This document shows, in pieces, positions 35,122 to 43,465 of a stretch of 62,306 nucleotides of DNA. Both the position numbers and the translations under genes were made by a program. The number at the start of each line of letters is the position of its first letter. The first letter of the stretch is position 1. The notes under the pieces were generated by a model. The model had not been told where the DNA came from and ran no database searches. It saw nothing but the letters and a program-made list of their open reading frames with translations. The stretch is from JAJZSS01 sp964463505 (GTDB lineage: Bacteria > Chloroflexota > Anaerolineae > Anaerolineales > UBA4823): contig CAYXDC010000011.1 of the NCBI GenBank assembly GCA_964463505.1, forward strand, positions 1-62,306, given 5' to 3'.

Positions 35122-35634
35122 TCAACTGGTTGGGCGATCAAAGTTTGATCCGAAGTTTGCGCCTGTCAACACCTGGCGGATCTCACGCTGGTGGATCTGG
35201 TTATGGCGGTAGATCATTTTAACGATTTCTTCCACGGTAGTCACACCTAGGAACGGGTGGCGACCCTGGCGCTCCAGCTCTGCAGGCTGCAAGCGCGCCA
35301 CGCGGGCAATGTTCTCCGCCCGCTGCTGGCTGAACTGAGCGATTAATTCATCCCCCGGTACAGCCTGGCGTTTCATCACCTGGCTACGATTAAAAAGATC
35401 CAGATCAAAATCTTCAGCTGCGCCGCTGCCCCCAGCCAGGATCTGGTCAATTAATTTCCCCATACCAATTTCAGCAGAGACAAAATGGGCCAGGATCTCG
35501 TGCAGCTTCCAGGTGCTTTCTTCCGCATAAATCAGCGTCTCCCAGGCTTGCCCGGGCAGACTGGCAAAATACTCCAGGGTTTTCTCACCTTCTACGCGCA
35601 ATCTTTCAGCCAGCCGTGCCGGGGAATCGCCCAT
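35122..35634 (-). CDS. DinB-family protein
   Basis: 170 residues, four-helix DinB/YfiT-like fold. One His is in LHEILAHFVSAEIG and the others lie in IYRHNQIHQREI, giving the H-x-H-type triad that binds a metal in the family. Members include thiol S-transferases. 34 nt after the rhodanese gene's true end. Substrate unknown. Confidence 0.82.
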   Translation of the reverse strand: MGDSPARLAERLRVEGEKTLEYFASLPGQAWETLIYAEESTWKLHEILAHFVSAEIGMGKLIDQILAGGSGAAEDFDLDLFNRSQVMKRQAVPGDELIAQFSQQRAENIARVARLQPAELERQGRHPFLGVTTVEEIVKMIYRHNQIHQREIRQVLTGANFGSNFDRPTS

Positions 35635-35668
35635 TTTAACTCCACAGAACGATCTTGAACGCTAACCG

Positions 35669-36154
35669 TTATTCCGTCGGATAGCCAGCCGCTAACCAGG
35701 CATCCATGCCGCCTTGTAAAGCCATTACATTGGTAAAGCCATTTTCGATCATGATCGACGCCGCACGGGCGCTCGATTCTTCTGCAGGTCAGGTGCAGTA
35801 GGTGATGATCCAATCTTGAGGGTCATATTGGTTCAGGAAAGCCTCAACCTCATTTTCGGGCACCGAGACTGCGCCTTGAATATGACCGTTGGAATACCAA
35901 GGCTCGCCGCGCACATCCATGAAGATAGCACTTCCCAACTCGTGAGCAGCTTTCGCATCAGCCAGGCTGATGCGCGGCACGCTGGAGAAGGGGATCATCG
36001 CCCCAGTATTCGAGGAAGTAGTAGCGGTGGGTGTGGCAGGTGTTGAAGGCAGGTTTAGTGCGAAGGCCATTGCCCCAATAACCATCACCAATCCCAGCGC
36101 CATCAGCAAAAAGGGAACCAGCTTAGATCGTGGTTGGGTAGGTTTCTTTACCAA
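35669..36154 (-). CDS. Rhodanese-like protein with in-frame UGA (candidate selenoprotein)
   Basis: 161 residues when UGA at 35789-35791 is read through. N-terminal anchor SKLVPFLLMALGLVMVIGAM (residues ~10-29), then a Ser/Thr/Pro linker. The rhodanese domain runs ISLADAKAAHELGSAIFMDVRGEPWYSNGHIQGAVSVPE, then WIITYCT-U-PAEESSARAASIMIENG, then NVMALQGGMDAWLAAGYPTE. Related proteins have YCTCPxExSSARAA, so U122 replaces the second Cys. The codons after UGA continue the domain in frame to its end, and a hairpin follows the UGA (35754-35777). This fits selenocysteine insertion. The alternatives are a recent nonsense mutation or a base error. The 121-residue product of plain termination would lack the domain end. 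DinB follows downstream. Confidence 0.7.
35754..35777 (-). promoter_or_regulatory. Bacterial SECIS-like hairpin
   Basis: On the minus strand the stem is AUCGA/UCGAU plus CGCC/GGCG with one bulged G, and the loop is CGUGC. The loop is 21 nt after the UGA and has G at its second base. This meets the loose bacterial SECIS rules (stem-loop within ~16-37 nt of UGA, G in the first two loop bases). Confidence 0.55.
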
Positions 36155-36253
36155 TCGAGTTTCCTCCTTAACGCGCTCATAATACCATAACCCAATCCAG
36201 CATGCAGGTCAGACAGTGATTTTTCTGTGCGTACTCTTATTTAGCTGCGGGGA

Positions 36254-38395
36254 TCAGGCGCCGGGCTCGCTCACACCTAGTAACCTCAGAGAATTCAAAA
36301 CCACCAGGACGGTGCTGGTCTCATGGAAGACCACCGCCAGGCCAACCCCTATCCAGCCAGTGAGAGCAGAGACGCTCAGGATGAGCATCACGCCAATCGC
36401 CAGGGTCAGGTTTTGCAGGATCACGCGCTGGGTGGCGCGCCCAATATGGACCGCAGTAACCAGGTGAGATAAGTTCGTGCCCATCAAAGCTACATCCGCG
36501 GTCTGTAAGGCAACATCTGTGGCGGCGCCGCCAATGGCAATGCCCACATCGGCTTGAGCTAAAGCTGGGGCATCGTTGATCCCATCGCCTACCATCGCCA
36601 CTGCACCTGACTCAGCTTGCAAGGATTTGATCAAATCCAGTTTTTGCTCTGGGCGCAGCTGCGCCTGCCAGGCATCCAGACCCAGGCTTTGCGCTAGACG
36701 GCGCGCCGCCTGGGGTTGGTCGCCTGAGAGCATCATCTGTCTCTTGATGCCCATCCGGCGTAAGCTGGAAACCATGCGCTGTGCGTCTGGGCGAGGTGTG
36801 CTGGACAACGCCAGGATGCCCATTACTTCGCTCTCACGCATGGCCAGCAATACAGAATACCCTTCTTCCTGCAAGGATAAAAGCCGCGCCTGGGTATTTT
36901 CGTCCGGCTGCCCGGTTTGTTCAGCAATCCACTGTGGGCTGCCTATGCGGATTAATTGCCCGTCCAGCCTGCCCAGAAGGCCTCTTCCAGTCGCTTCCAC
37001 AACGTTTTCGGGGACCGGGAACGGCATACTTTGCTCACGAGCGGCAGACAGTACAGCCTGAGCGAGCGGATGCCCTGAATGCGCCTCAAGCGCGCCGGCT
37101 GCCAACAGGAGCTCGGGCTCGGAAATACCCTGCGCAGGAATCACTCGCTCTAATTTGAAATTCCCTTGCGTGAGAGTACCGGTTTTATCATAGGCAATCG
37201 TCTCAAGCTTACCCAGCTTTTCCAGATATATTCCGCCTTTGATCAGCACTCCCTTGCGGGCAGCCTGTGAGATCCCGGCGATCACCGCCGAACTTGGACC
37301 AATCGCCAGAGCGCAAGGGGAAGCCGCCACCAGGAACACCATGGCGCGCATAAATGCGTCTTTAAATGGCAAACCGAAAAGAACTGGAACCAGGACCAGC
37401 AGCAGGACGATTGCCAGAACGACTGGAACAAAACGTTCCATAAAACGCTCAACCGACTGCTGTACAGGTGATTGGGCAGATTGAGCGGACTGCACCATCT
37501 GGACGATGCGAGCCAGCGTGCTATCGCGCGCCAGCCGCGTGGCGCGCACCTGCAACGCACCTGCACCGTTCAAGGTGCCAGCCAGTACCTGATCCCCGGA
37601 TGCTTTGGGCACCGGCAGGCTTTCGCCGGTCACGGCCGATTCATCTACCGCAGATTGGCCTTCCAGCACCAGACCATCCACGGGGAATCGCACCCCAGGA
37701 CGAACAAGAACGGTATCCTCCAGGCCAATCTCTGATACCAGAACATCTACGGGTTGGCCGGCGCGGATGACCACTGCTTCCGGAGAAGAAAGATCAGTCA
37801 GGGAATGGATCGCAAACCGGGCGCGCTCAACCAGGCGTTCTTCCAGCGCATGACCCAGGCTGAACAGGAAGATCAATAAGGCACCTTCGGCGGTCTCTCC
37901 AAGGAAGATCGCGCCAAATGCCGCCAGGAGCATCAAACCATCTGTGCTCACTCGGCGCTGGCGTAAGTCATGCCAAGCATGTTCAGCGATCTCCCAGCCA
38001 CCCAGCACTATGGCCAACACCAACAGCGTTACACTGACCAGGTTTTGGGTGGGTGAAATTTGTGTAATCCCCCAGCCAGCCAGCAGGAAAATCCCACTCA
38101 ATAGGCTGAGCAATAATGCCTGATTCTTCCGCAGCCAGCTCTGCCAGGCAGGGAGCACACGCTGGTAACCCATGCTGTGCAGGCGTTGCACAATCTGTTT
38201 CAGGCTGGTCTGGCGGGTATCAAAATCCACCTTCACCTGTTGGGAACGGTAGTCAACTGTGACTGCCTGAACGCCTGGTACGCGTTGCAGTGAGTGCTCG
38301 ATCACCAGGACACAGTCCGAACAATCGATGCCCTCCACCAGGATGGACTTGTGGGTTATGGTATTGTTGGGAAAGGTGCTCTGTGTGTCAGTCAT
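36254..38395 (-). CDS. P1B-type heavy-metal ATPase (SPC motif)
   Basis: 713 residues. N-terminal HMA-like domain with GIDCSDC (residues ~20-26), two TM pairs, the A-domain SAVTGESLPVP, the metal-binding TM motif AASPCALA, the phosphorylation site AYDKTGTLTQG and the hinge MVGDGINDAPALAQADVGIAIG. The transmembrane SPC with HETST in the following helix fits subgroup P1B-4 (Co/Zn/Fe export) and not the CPC of ZntA/CopA. An N-terminal HMA domain is less usual for P1B-4. Its start overlaps the ArsR regulator by 8 nt, so they are one operon and the transported metal likely acts as inducer. Confidence 0.92.
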   Translation of the reverse strand: MTDTQSTFPNNTITHKSILVEGIDCSDCVLVIEHSLQRVPGVQAVTVDYRSQQVKVDFDTRQTSLKQIVQRLHSMGYQRVLPAWQSWLRKNQALLLSLLSGIFLLAGWGITQISPTQNLVSVTLLVLAIVLGGWEIAEHAWHDLRQRRVSTDGLMLLAAFGAIFLGETAEGALLIFLFSLGHALEERLVERARFAIHSLTDLSSPEAVVIRAGQPVDVLVSEIGLEDTVLVRPGVRFPVDGLVLEGQSAVDESAVTGESLPVPKASGDQVLAGTLNGAGALQVRATRLARDSTLARIVQMVQSAQSAQSPVQQSVERFMERFVPVVLAIVLLLVLVPVLFGLPFKDAFMRAMVFLVAASPCALAIGPSSAVIAGISQAARKGVLIKGGIYLEKLGKLETIAYDKTGTLTQGNFKLERVIPAQGISEPELLLAAGALEAHSGHPLAQAVLSAAREQSMPFPVPENVVEATGRGLLGRLDGQLIRIGSPQWIAEQTGQPDENTQARLLSLQEEGYSVLLAMRESEVMGILALSSTPRPDAQRMVSSLRRMGIKRQMMLSGDQPQAARRLAQSLGLDAWQAQLRPEQKLDLIKSLQAESGAVAMVGDGINDAPALAQADVGIAIGGAATDVALQTADVALMGTNLSHLVTAVHIGRATQRVILQNLTLAIGVMLILSVSALTGWIGVGLAVVFHETSTVLVVLNSLRLLGVSEPGA

Positions 38396-38708
38396 GGAGA
38401 ATATGGTCTAAGCTGCCTCGGAAAAGATGTGCAATGTGATCATCGTCCAGGCTGTAGAATACCTGGCGCCCTTGTTTGCGGGCGCGCACCAGGCGCATCA
38501 AACGCAGCCCGCGCAGGTGATGTGAAGCGGAAGATTCACTGATGCCTGCCAGCTCCGCCAGCTGGCTCACACTGGCTTCTCCTTCGGCCAGCACTGCGAT
38601 CATGCGCACGCGTGAAGGATCTCCCAGGGCGCGGAACAATTCAGCCAGGCGGCCGGCGATCTCATCTGAAATCGGTGTAAAAGTGTGGTCGTTCATCATG
38701 ATATCCAT
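38388..38708 (-). CDS. ArsR/SmtB-family metal-responsive repressor
   Basis: 106 residues, winged HTH: LAELFRALGDPSRVRMIAVLAEG, VSQLAELAGISESSASHHLRGLRLMRLVRARKQGRQVFYSL. No Cys occurs in the alpha3 recognition helix, so the metal site is probably the alpha5 type (DDDHIAHLFRGSLDHILHD, with Asp/His). The ATGs at 38699 and 38696 are alternative starts. It overlaps the P1B ATPase and is preceded by an inverted repeat suited to ArsR binding. Confidence 0.92.
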   Translation of the reverse strand: MDIMMNDHTFTPISDEIAGRLAELFRALGDPSRVRMIAVLAEGEASVSQLAELAGISESSASHHLRGLRLMRLVRARKQGRQVFYSLDDDHIAHLFRGSLDHILHD

Positions 38709-38714
38709 TTACAA

Positions 38715-38746
38715 ATATATGAACATATATACATATCTTCATATAT
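38715..38746. promoter_or_regulatory. Putative ArsR operator
   Basis: Inverted repeat ATATATGAA-N14-TTCATATAT just upstream of the arsR start. AT-rich palindromes with a GAA/TTC core fit ArsR/SmtB-type operators. Overlaps the region where the promoter should be. Confidence 0.6.
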
Positions 38747-38792
38747 ATTAACACAATTTAACAGCTTTGTAAAGCATCCCGCATAATGCTAC

Positions 38793-39752
38793 TCAGTTGC
38801 GGAAGAAATTGGAAATAAAGAACCACACATTCGCCGGGCGCTCGGCCAGGCGGCGCATGAAGTACGGGTACCACTCCGTGCCATACGGCACATAAATCCG
38901 CACCGGGTAGCCTTCGCGCGCCAGGTTTTCTTGCAGGTCACGGCGAATGCCGTTTAGCATTTGAAATTCAAGGGCATTTTTAGCCAGACCTACTTTAGCA
39001 GCGTAATCTTTGGCGAATTTTATGCGCTGTTCATCATGCGAGGCAATCGCTGGAATGGGTGGAATGAGCCCATCATTGGAAAGGCATGGCTGACCGGCTG
39101 CCAATTCTGCATCGATCATCAGGCTCGCCAATTTGTCATAATTGGCATCCACATCCCGTTTCAGAGGAAAAGCTACCTGAGGCGGTTCTTTATAGGCGCC
39201 TTTGCACAGGCGAATTTTGCCCTGTGTAGACAAAATGTGCTGCACATCTTCTTCGCTGCGGTATAAACAGGACTGGATGACTACCCCGGTGTTTTCCAGC
39301 CCTGCCGCGCGCATTTGCTGGTAAATACTTAAGGTGGTGTCCACCAGTGCAGACTCTTCCATATCAATGCGCACAAAGTTTCCCGACACCCTGGCGCGTT
39401 CGAGTATAGAGCGCAAGTTCTCAACACACAGTTGTGGGTCAACAACCAGCCCAATCTGCGAGAGCTTGACCGATACATTGGCGCGTACGCCACTGGCATC
39501 GATCGCATTAAATATTTCCAGGATATCGTTGGTGGCTTTTTGGGCTGCTTCCGGCGAGTCGGTATGCTCACCCAGGTGATCCAGGGTAGCGTTGATCCCA
39601 CGCTCATTCAGACTGCGAATGACCCGAATGGCATCTTCTAATTTTTCCCCGGAGACAAAGCGTGAAGCGACCCGCCAGGCGATCGACCAACGGGTAACGA
39701 TCTTACGCGCCCAAGCAGCTTTAGATAGGTAGATGAGTAACGAGCGGAGCAT
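38793..39752 (-). CDS. Proline dehydrogenase
   Basis: Oxidises proline to pyrroline-5-carboxylate and passes electrons to the quinone pool via FAD, 319 residues. TIM-barrel motifs are intact: GINATLDHLGEHTDS, ANVSVKLSQIGL, FVRIDMEESALVDTTL, GVVIQSCLYRSEEDV, IRLCKGAYKEP, FQMLNGIRRDLQ, RIYVPYGTEWYPYFMRRLAERPAN. It is the stand-alone short form, not a PutA fusion; a separate P5C dehydrogenase would be needed. Divergent from rpoN. Confidence 0.93.
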   Translation of the reverse strand: MLRSLLIYLSKAAWARKIVTRWSIAWRVASRFVSGEKLEDAIRVIRSLNERGINATLDHLGEHTDSPEAAQKATNDILEIFNAIDASGVRANVSVKLSQIGLVVDPQLCVENLRSILERARVSGNFVRIDMEESALVDTTLSIYQQMRAAGLENTGVVIQSCLYRSEEDVQHILSTQGKIRLCKGAYKEPPQVAFPLKRDVDANYDKLASLMIDAELAAGQPCLSNDGLIPPIPAIASHDEQRIKFAKDYAAKVGLAKNALEFQMLNGIRRDLQENLAREGYPVRIYVPYGTEWYPYFMRRLAERPANVWFFISNFFRN

Positions 39753-39918
39753 GTCAGTTTCCTACCCTCGGTTCTATCACAATATGAGTCCTGGATTCGC
39801 GGACCAATTATCATTTTAGCATAAAGGCATCTCACACATCTCTGCCCGAAAGTCATACAAGCGGATTGACAAAGTACACTTCTTTTTAGATTTGTCCTAA
39901 ATTTCGCCCATTTCTTAT

Positions 39919-39934
39919 TGGCACGCTTCTTGCA
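39919..39934 (+). promoter_or_regulatory. Sigma-54 promoter of the rpoN operon
   Basis: TGGCACG-CTTC-TTGCA, exact to the -24/-12 consensus, with 10 bp between GG and GC. Predicted start is near 39945, 27 nt before the rpoN ATG. This implies autoregulation of the sigma factor. Confidence 0.85.
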
Positions 39935-39971
39935 ACCATGTATAATCATATTTAGCTAGCAGGGTAACAGG

Positions 39972-41399
39972 ATGACTATGCAATCCCAAAGCCAGGTAAT
40001 CAACCATTCGCTACGCCCGCTTACGACCGCGCACCTCGCGCAGACCATGACACTGCTGGAGTTAACCTCGGTCGAGCTGGAGCAAAAAATTGATGCGGAA
40101 TTAGCTGCCAATCCCGCTCTTGAATTACAGGAGCATGCGCTCTGCCCACAATGCCAGCGCCGGCTTCCTCCATCCAGGGTGTGTCCCATTTGCAGCCGGC
40201 CTGCCAATGTAATTGCCGAGCAGCCGATCATTTTTGTCTCGCCACGTACCGATTTCACGGATTACGGCAGCCGCGGCAGCATCAGCAGTGAAGAATTGCC
40301 CGGCGAAGAGTGGGCAGCCGAATCCGAAGATTTGCCAACTTATATCCTGCGCCAGGTTGCTCCAGAGCTGAATGCCGAGGATCGTTTTCTAGCGGCGCAC
40401 ATTCTCACCAGCCTGGACGATGATGGCCTGCTTACCGTGCCGCTCAGTGAAATTGCCATCTACCACCGCGTGCGCATGGCGCGCTTGGAGAATATCCTGA
40501 GCATCATCCAGCGCGCCGATCCACCCGGAGTTGGCTCCCCCACCCCGCAGCAAGCGCTCCTGGTACAACTTGAAATCCTGGAAGAGACCAGTGATGTGCC
40601 AGAGATGGCTGCGGCAGCCATCCAGAAAGGCATGGACTTGCTATCGCGCCATGCTTATATGGAACTGGGCAAGCGGCTCAAAATTCCCACCTCTGAAGCC
40701 CAGGAAGTTGCGCGCTTCATCAGTGATAACCTGAATCCATACCCGGCGCGCGCCCACTGGGGAAACGTACGCCATAGCACGCGCTCTCAGCCGAATTATC
40801 CATCTCCCGACGTGGTGATCTCGACTCTGACGCACGAATCCAGCTCCCCCCTGGTCGTTGAAATTATCTCGCCCTATGCCGGAATGTTGCGTGTCAATCC
40901 ACTATTCCGCGAGGCTCTATCGCACGCGCCGGATTCCACAGCCGAAAAATGGCAAAATGACCTGGATAGCGCAGTTCTACTGGTAAAATGTCTGCAACAG
41001 CGCGACCACACCCTGGTGCGCCTGATGCAACAGTTGGTGGTTATCCAACGCCAATTTATCATAAAGGGTGATGCGCATTTATTACCGGTTACACGCGCCA
41101 GCCTGGCCGAAACTCTAAACGTGCACGAATCAACCATCTCACGGGCGGTTTCGAGCAAATCGGTCCAGCTACCCAATGGTCGTATCATTCCCATGGCGCG
41201 CATGTTCGACCGCAGCCTGCATGTCCGCACCGCTCTGCGCCAGATCGTGGCCGGTGAACGCAAACCTCTCAGCGATACCCAGATCGCCCGCATCCTGGCC
41301 GAGCAAGGCTATGATGTTGCCCGCCGGACCGTGGCGAAATATCGCAATATGGAAGGGATCTTGCCAGCGCGATTACGAGCTGCCAGCATGAAGGCATGA
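39972..41399 (+). CDS. rpoN: RNA polymerase sigma-54 factor with Cys4 insert
   Basis: 475 residues. Region I is typical and Leu/Gln-rich (RPLTTAHLAQTMTLLELTSVELEQKI). The core-binding part follows (FLAAHILTSLDDDGLLT, PGVGSPTPQQALLVQL). The HTH region is TRASLAETLNVHESTISRAVSSKSVQLPNGRIIP, and the RpoN box is ARRTVAKYR near the C-terminus. Unusual: Cys58-x2-Cys61-x9-Cys71-x2-Cys74 lies right after region I, a zinc-ribbon-like motif where other RpoN proteins have an acidic linker. The ATG at 39978 is an alternative start. It needs an ATPase activator, encoded two genes downstream. Confidence 0.93.
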   Translation: MTMQSQSQVINHSLRPLTTAHLAQTMTLLELTSVELEQKIDAELAANPALELQEHALCPQCQRRLPPSRVCPICSRPANVIAEQPIIFVSPRTDFTDYGSRGSISSEELPGEEWAAESEDLPTYILRQVAPELNAEDRFLAAHILTSLDDDGLLTVPLSEIAIYHRVRMARLENILSIIQRADPPGVGSPTPQQALLVQLEILEETSDVPEMAAAAIQKGMDLLSRHAYMELGKRLKIPTSEAQEVARFISDNLNPYPARAHWGNVRHSTRSQPNYPSPDVVISTLTHESSSPLVVEIISPYAGMLRVNPLFREALSHAPDSTAEKWQNDLDSAVLLVKCLQQRDHTLVRLMQQLVVIQRQFIIKGDAHLLPVTRASLAETLNVHESTISRAVSSKSVQLPNGRIIPMARMFDRSLHVRTALRQIVAGERKPLSDTQIARILAEQGYDVARRTVAKYRNMEGILPARLRAASMKA

Positions 41400-43465
41400 G
41401 TCAAAAAGCGAGTTTCTGGTTCAACAAACAGCGCCGCGTCGGGCAAGCCGAATTTGAAGGCGCTCTCGAATTTGTTCCCCAGGCTGTCCTGGTGATCGAT
41501 TCATCCAACCAGCGCGTCCTGGCAGCCAATGCCCAGGCTGAACGATTATTTAGTAGCACACGCAGTGGATTAACCAGAAAGACCCTCTCGCAATTAATTC
41601 AGTTCCCCGAAGAATTCAATTTACCTGCCCCATCCCAGACAAACGCTGCGCCTATTCTGGGCGAGATCAACCTGCCTGACCAATCCTGCTTGGATGTGCA
41701 CCTGCGTTTCAACAGCCTGTCAGACGCAGCTGAGTTCCTGCTGATCACGATCGAACCTGTCTCCCCTCAGGCAGACTCAAAAGATGGCCTCGAACAAAAT
41801 TCTCATTTCTGGCAAGGACTTAACCTTCTCGCCAGCGCTGCCGAACAGAAAGACTTTGATCAGCGGCTGCAAACTGCCCTGGAAGGCGTTCGCAGCATGG
41901 CGCAATGCCAGTTTGCCACACTTTATTTATGCAAAGGGACCGATCACGCAGGGCACAATCCTGAGCAACCCACGATTCCCCTGTCCAATCGAAATGCCAC
42001 ACGCTGGGGAAACGAGGCGCTCTTGCCTGAAACAATTGCCCCTCAAGACCTGGTCTTGTTGCGCTCTATTCGTGTGTGGGATAGCAACAAACGCCCCACC
42101 ACCAGCCTGCATCGCGCAGTTCGCGAAGCTGATTTCTCTTATCTGGCCAGCGCTCCGCTGGGGTTACCCCATACGCTGACCGGCTTGTTGGTCCTGGGAG
42201 ATATTCAAAAAACAGCCTCACCGGATATCCTGCGCATGATCCATTTGATGGCTGAAATCTTTTCGTATATTTTAGAAGATCATGATCGCCTGATGCAGAT
42301 CAACCGCACGCTAGAAAGCCAGGCTTTACAATTACGGGTGCTGAACGCTGCGTGTACTTCGGTTCAAGACGGTATTTTTTGGCTGGCGCCTGACTTAAAA
42401 ACTCGCCGTATTAATCAGGCTACCGAAACCATATTTGGTTATAAAAACCAGGAGGTCGTGGGTGAACCGATCGATAATATACTGATTGGCAGCGACGCCC
42501 TTGGCCCAGCGCTCACCCAAGCCCAAAATGGCTTCCCAACCTATCATCTACACGACATCAAACTAATACGCAGGTACGGCGATCCATTTCAGGCTGTGGT
42601 GCGCGTGCAGCCAATCCTCCATCAGAGTATGGTTGAAAGCATCCTGGTCGTGGTTCGAGATCTGAGCGAGCAAGCTGCCTACGAAGCCCACGCCCGCCAG
42701 CTCGCCCAAAATGCCGAGATGGGTGAAGTTATGGCTGCCTTTGCCCATGAAGTGCGCAATCCGATCCACAATATCAGCACCGGCTTGCAGGTCATGGAAC
42801 GCGCCTTACCAGAAGAGGATGCCCAGCGCGAGGATATTCACCGGCTGTTGATGGACCTCGACAGGGTATCCAACCTGATGAATTCGATGCTTTCGACGAC
42901 GCGCACCTCGGATATGAAGCCGCGTCCTGTCGATCTGGGGCGCTTGATCAAGAGCCAGGTTGACCGATTAAAACCCAGCATCACGCGTGATGGTATCAGT
43001 TGTCTGATGAATATTGAACCAGACTTACCCCAAATTAGTGGAGATACGCGGGCGCTGGAGCAAATATTCAATAATCTGATCATCAATGCTGTGCAGGCCA
43101 TGAAAGATCGCCCACAAAGCCAGCTGGTCGTCAAAGTTCAATCACAACGCGCCACCAAAGACAGGGTTTTTATCGAAGCTTCAATCGCTGATAATGGGCC
43201 TGGCATCCCTAAAGAGAACCTGGATAAAATATTTCAGCCATTTTTCACGACCAAAGTCGATGGCAATGGCCTGGGTCTGCCGTTGGCAAAGCGCATTGTG
43301 ACCGCGCACAAAGGATCGATCACCGTCACCAGTTTTCCTGGAGGCACCGTCTTCCGGGTGGTCTTCCCGGCCATTACGCGCAATTCACAGACCGGACCTT
43401 TGCCAGGCCTTGATAACAATGTCACCTCCCCCACACCTGTGATCCCAGCGGAGAAAACCGAATGA
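41396..43465 (+). CDS. PAS/GAF sensor histidine kinase (NtrB-like)
   Basis: 689 residues, cytosolic by sequence (no clear TM). Domains: N-terminal PAS-like segment (EFVPQAVLVIDSSNQRVLAANAQAERLF, ~22-49), GAF-like domain (~140-300), second PAS (DGIFWLAPDLKTRRINQATETIFGYKNQEVVGEPI, ~323-358), then the kinase: H-box FAHEVRNPIHNISTGL, N-box FNNLIINAVQAM, G-boxes DNGPGIPKENLDKIF and GNGLGLPLAKRI. It overlaps rpoN by 4 nt (ATGA) and the next gene by 4 nt. Its partner is almost certainly the downstream response regulator. Confidence 0.92.
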   Translation: MSQKASFWFNKQRRVGQAEFEGALEFVPQAVLVIDSSNQRVLAANAQAERLFSSTRSGLTRKTLSQLIQFPEEFNLPAPSQTNAAPILGEINLPDQSCLDVHLRFNSLSDAAEFLLITIEPVSPQADSKDGLEQNSHFWQGLNLLASAAEQKDFDQRLQTALEGVRSMAQCQFATLYLCKGTDHAGHNPEQPTIPLSNRNATRWGNEALLPETIAPQDLVLLRSIRVWDSNKRPTTSLHRAVREADFSYLASAPLGLPHTLTGLLVLGDIQKTASPDILRMIHLMAEIFSYILEDHDRLMQINRTLESQALQLRVLNAACTSVQDGIFWLAPDLKTRRINQATETIFGYKNQEVVGEPIDNILIGSDALGPALTQAQNGFPTYHLHDIKLIRRYGDPFQAVVRVQPILHQSMVESILVVVRDLSEQAAYEAHARQLAQNAEMGEVMAAFAHEVRNPIHNISTGLQVMERALPEEDAQREDIHRLLMDLDRVSNLMNSMLSTTRTSDMKPRPVDLGRLIKSQVDRLKPSITRDGISCLMNIEPDLPQISGDTRALEQIFNNLIINAVQAMKDRPQSQLVVKVQSQRATKDRVFIEASIADNGPGIPKENLDKIFQPFFTTKVDGNGLGLPLAKRIVTAHKGSITVTSFPGGTVFRVVFPAITRNSQTGPLPGLDNNVTSPTPVIPAEKTE

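Noticed and set aside
35789..36154. Rhodanese as a complete 121-residue gene ending at TGA
   Set aside because: Domain homology continues in the same frame for 39 codons after the TGA; ending there would remove the active-site loop and last helices.
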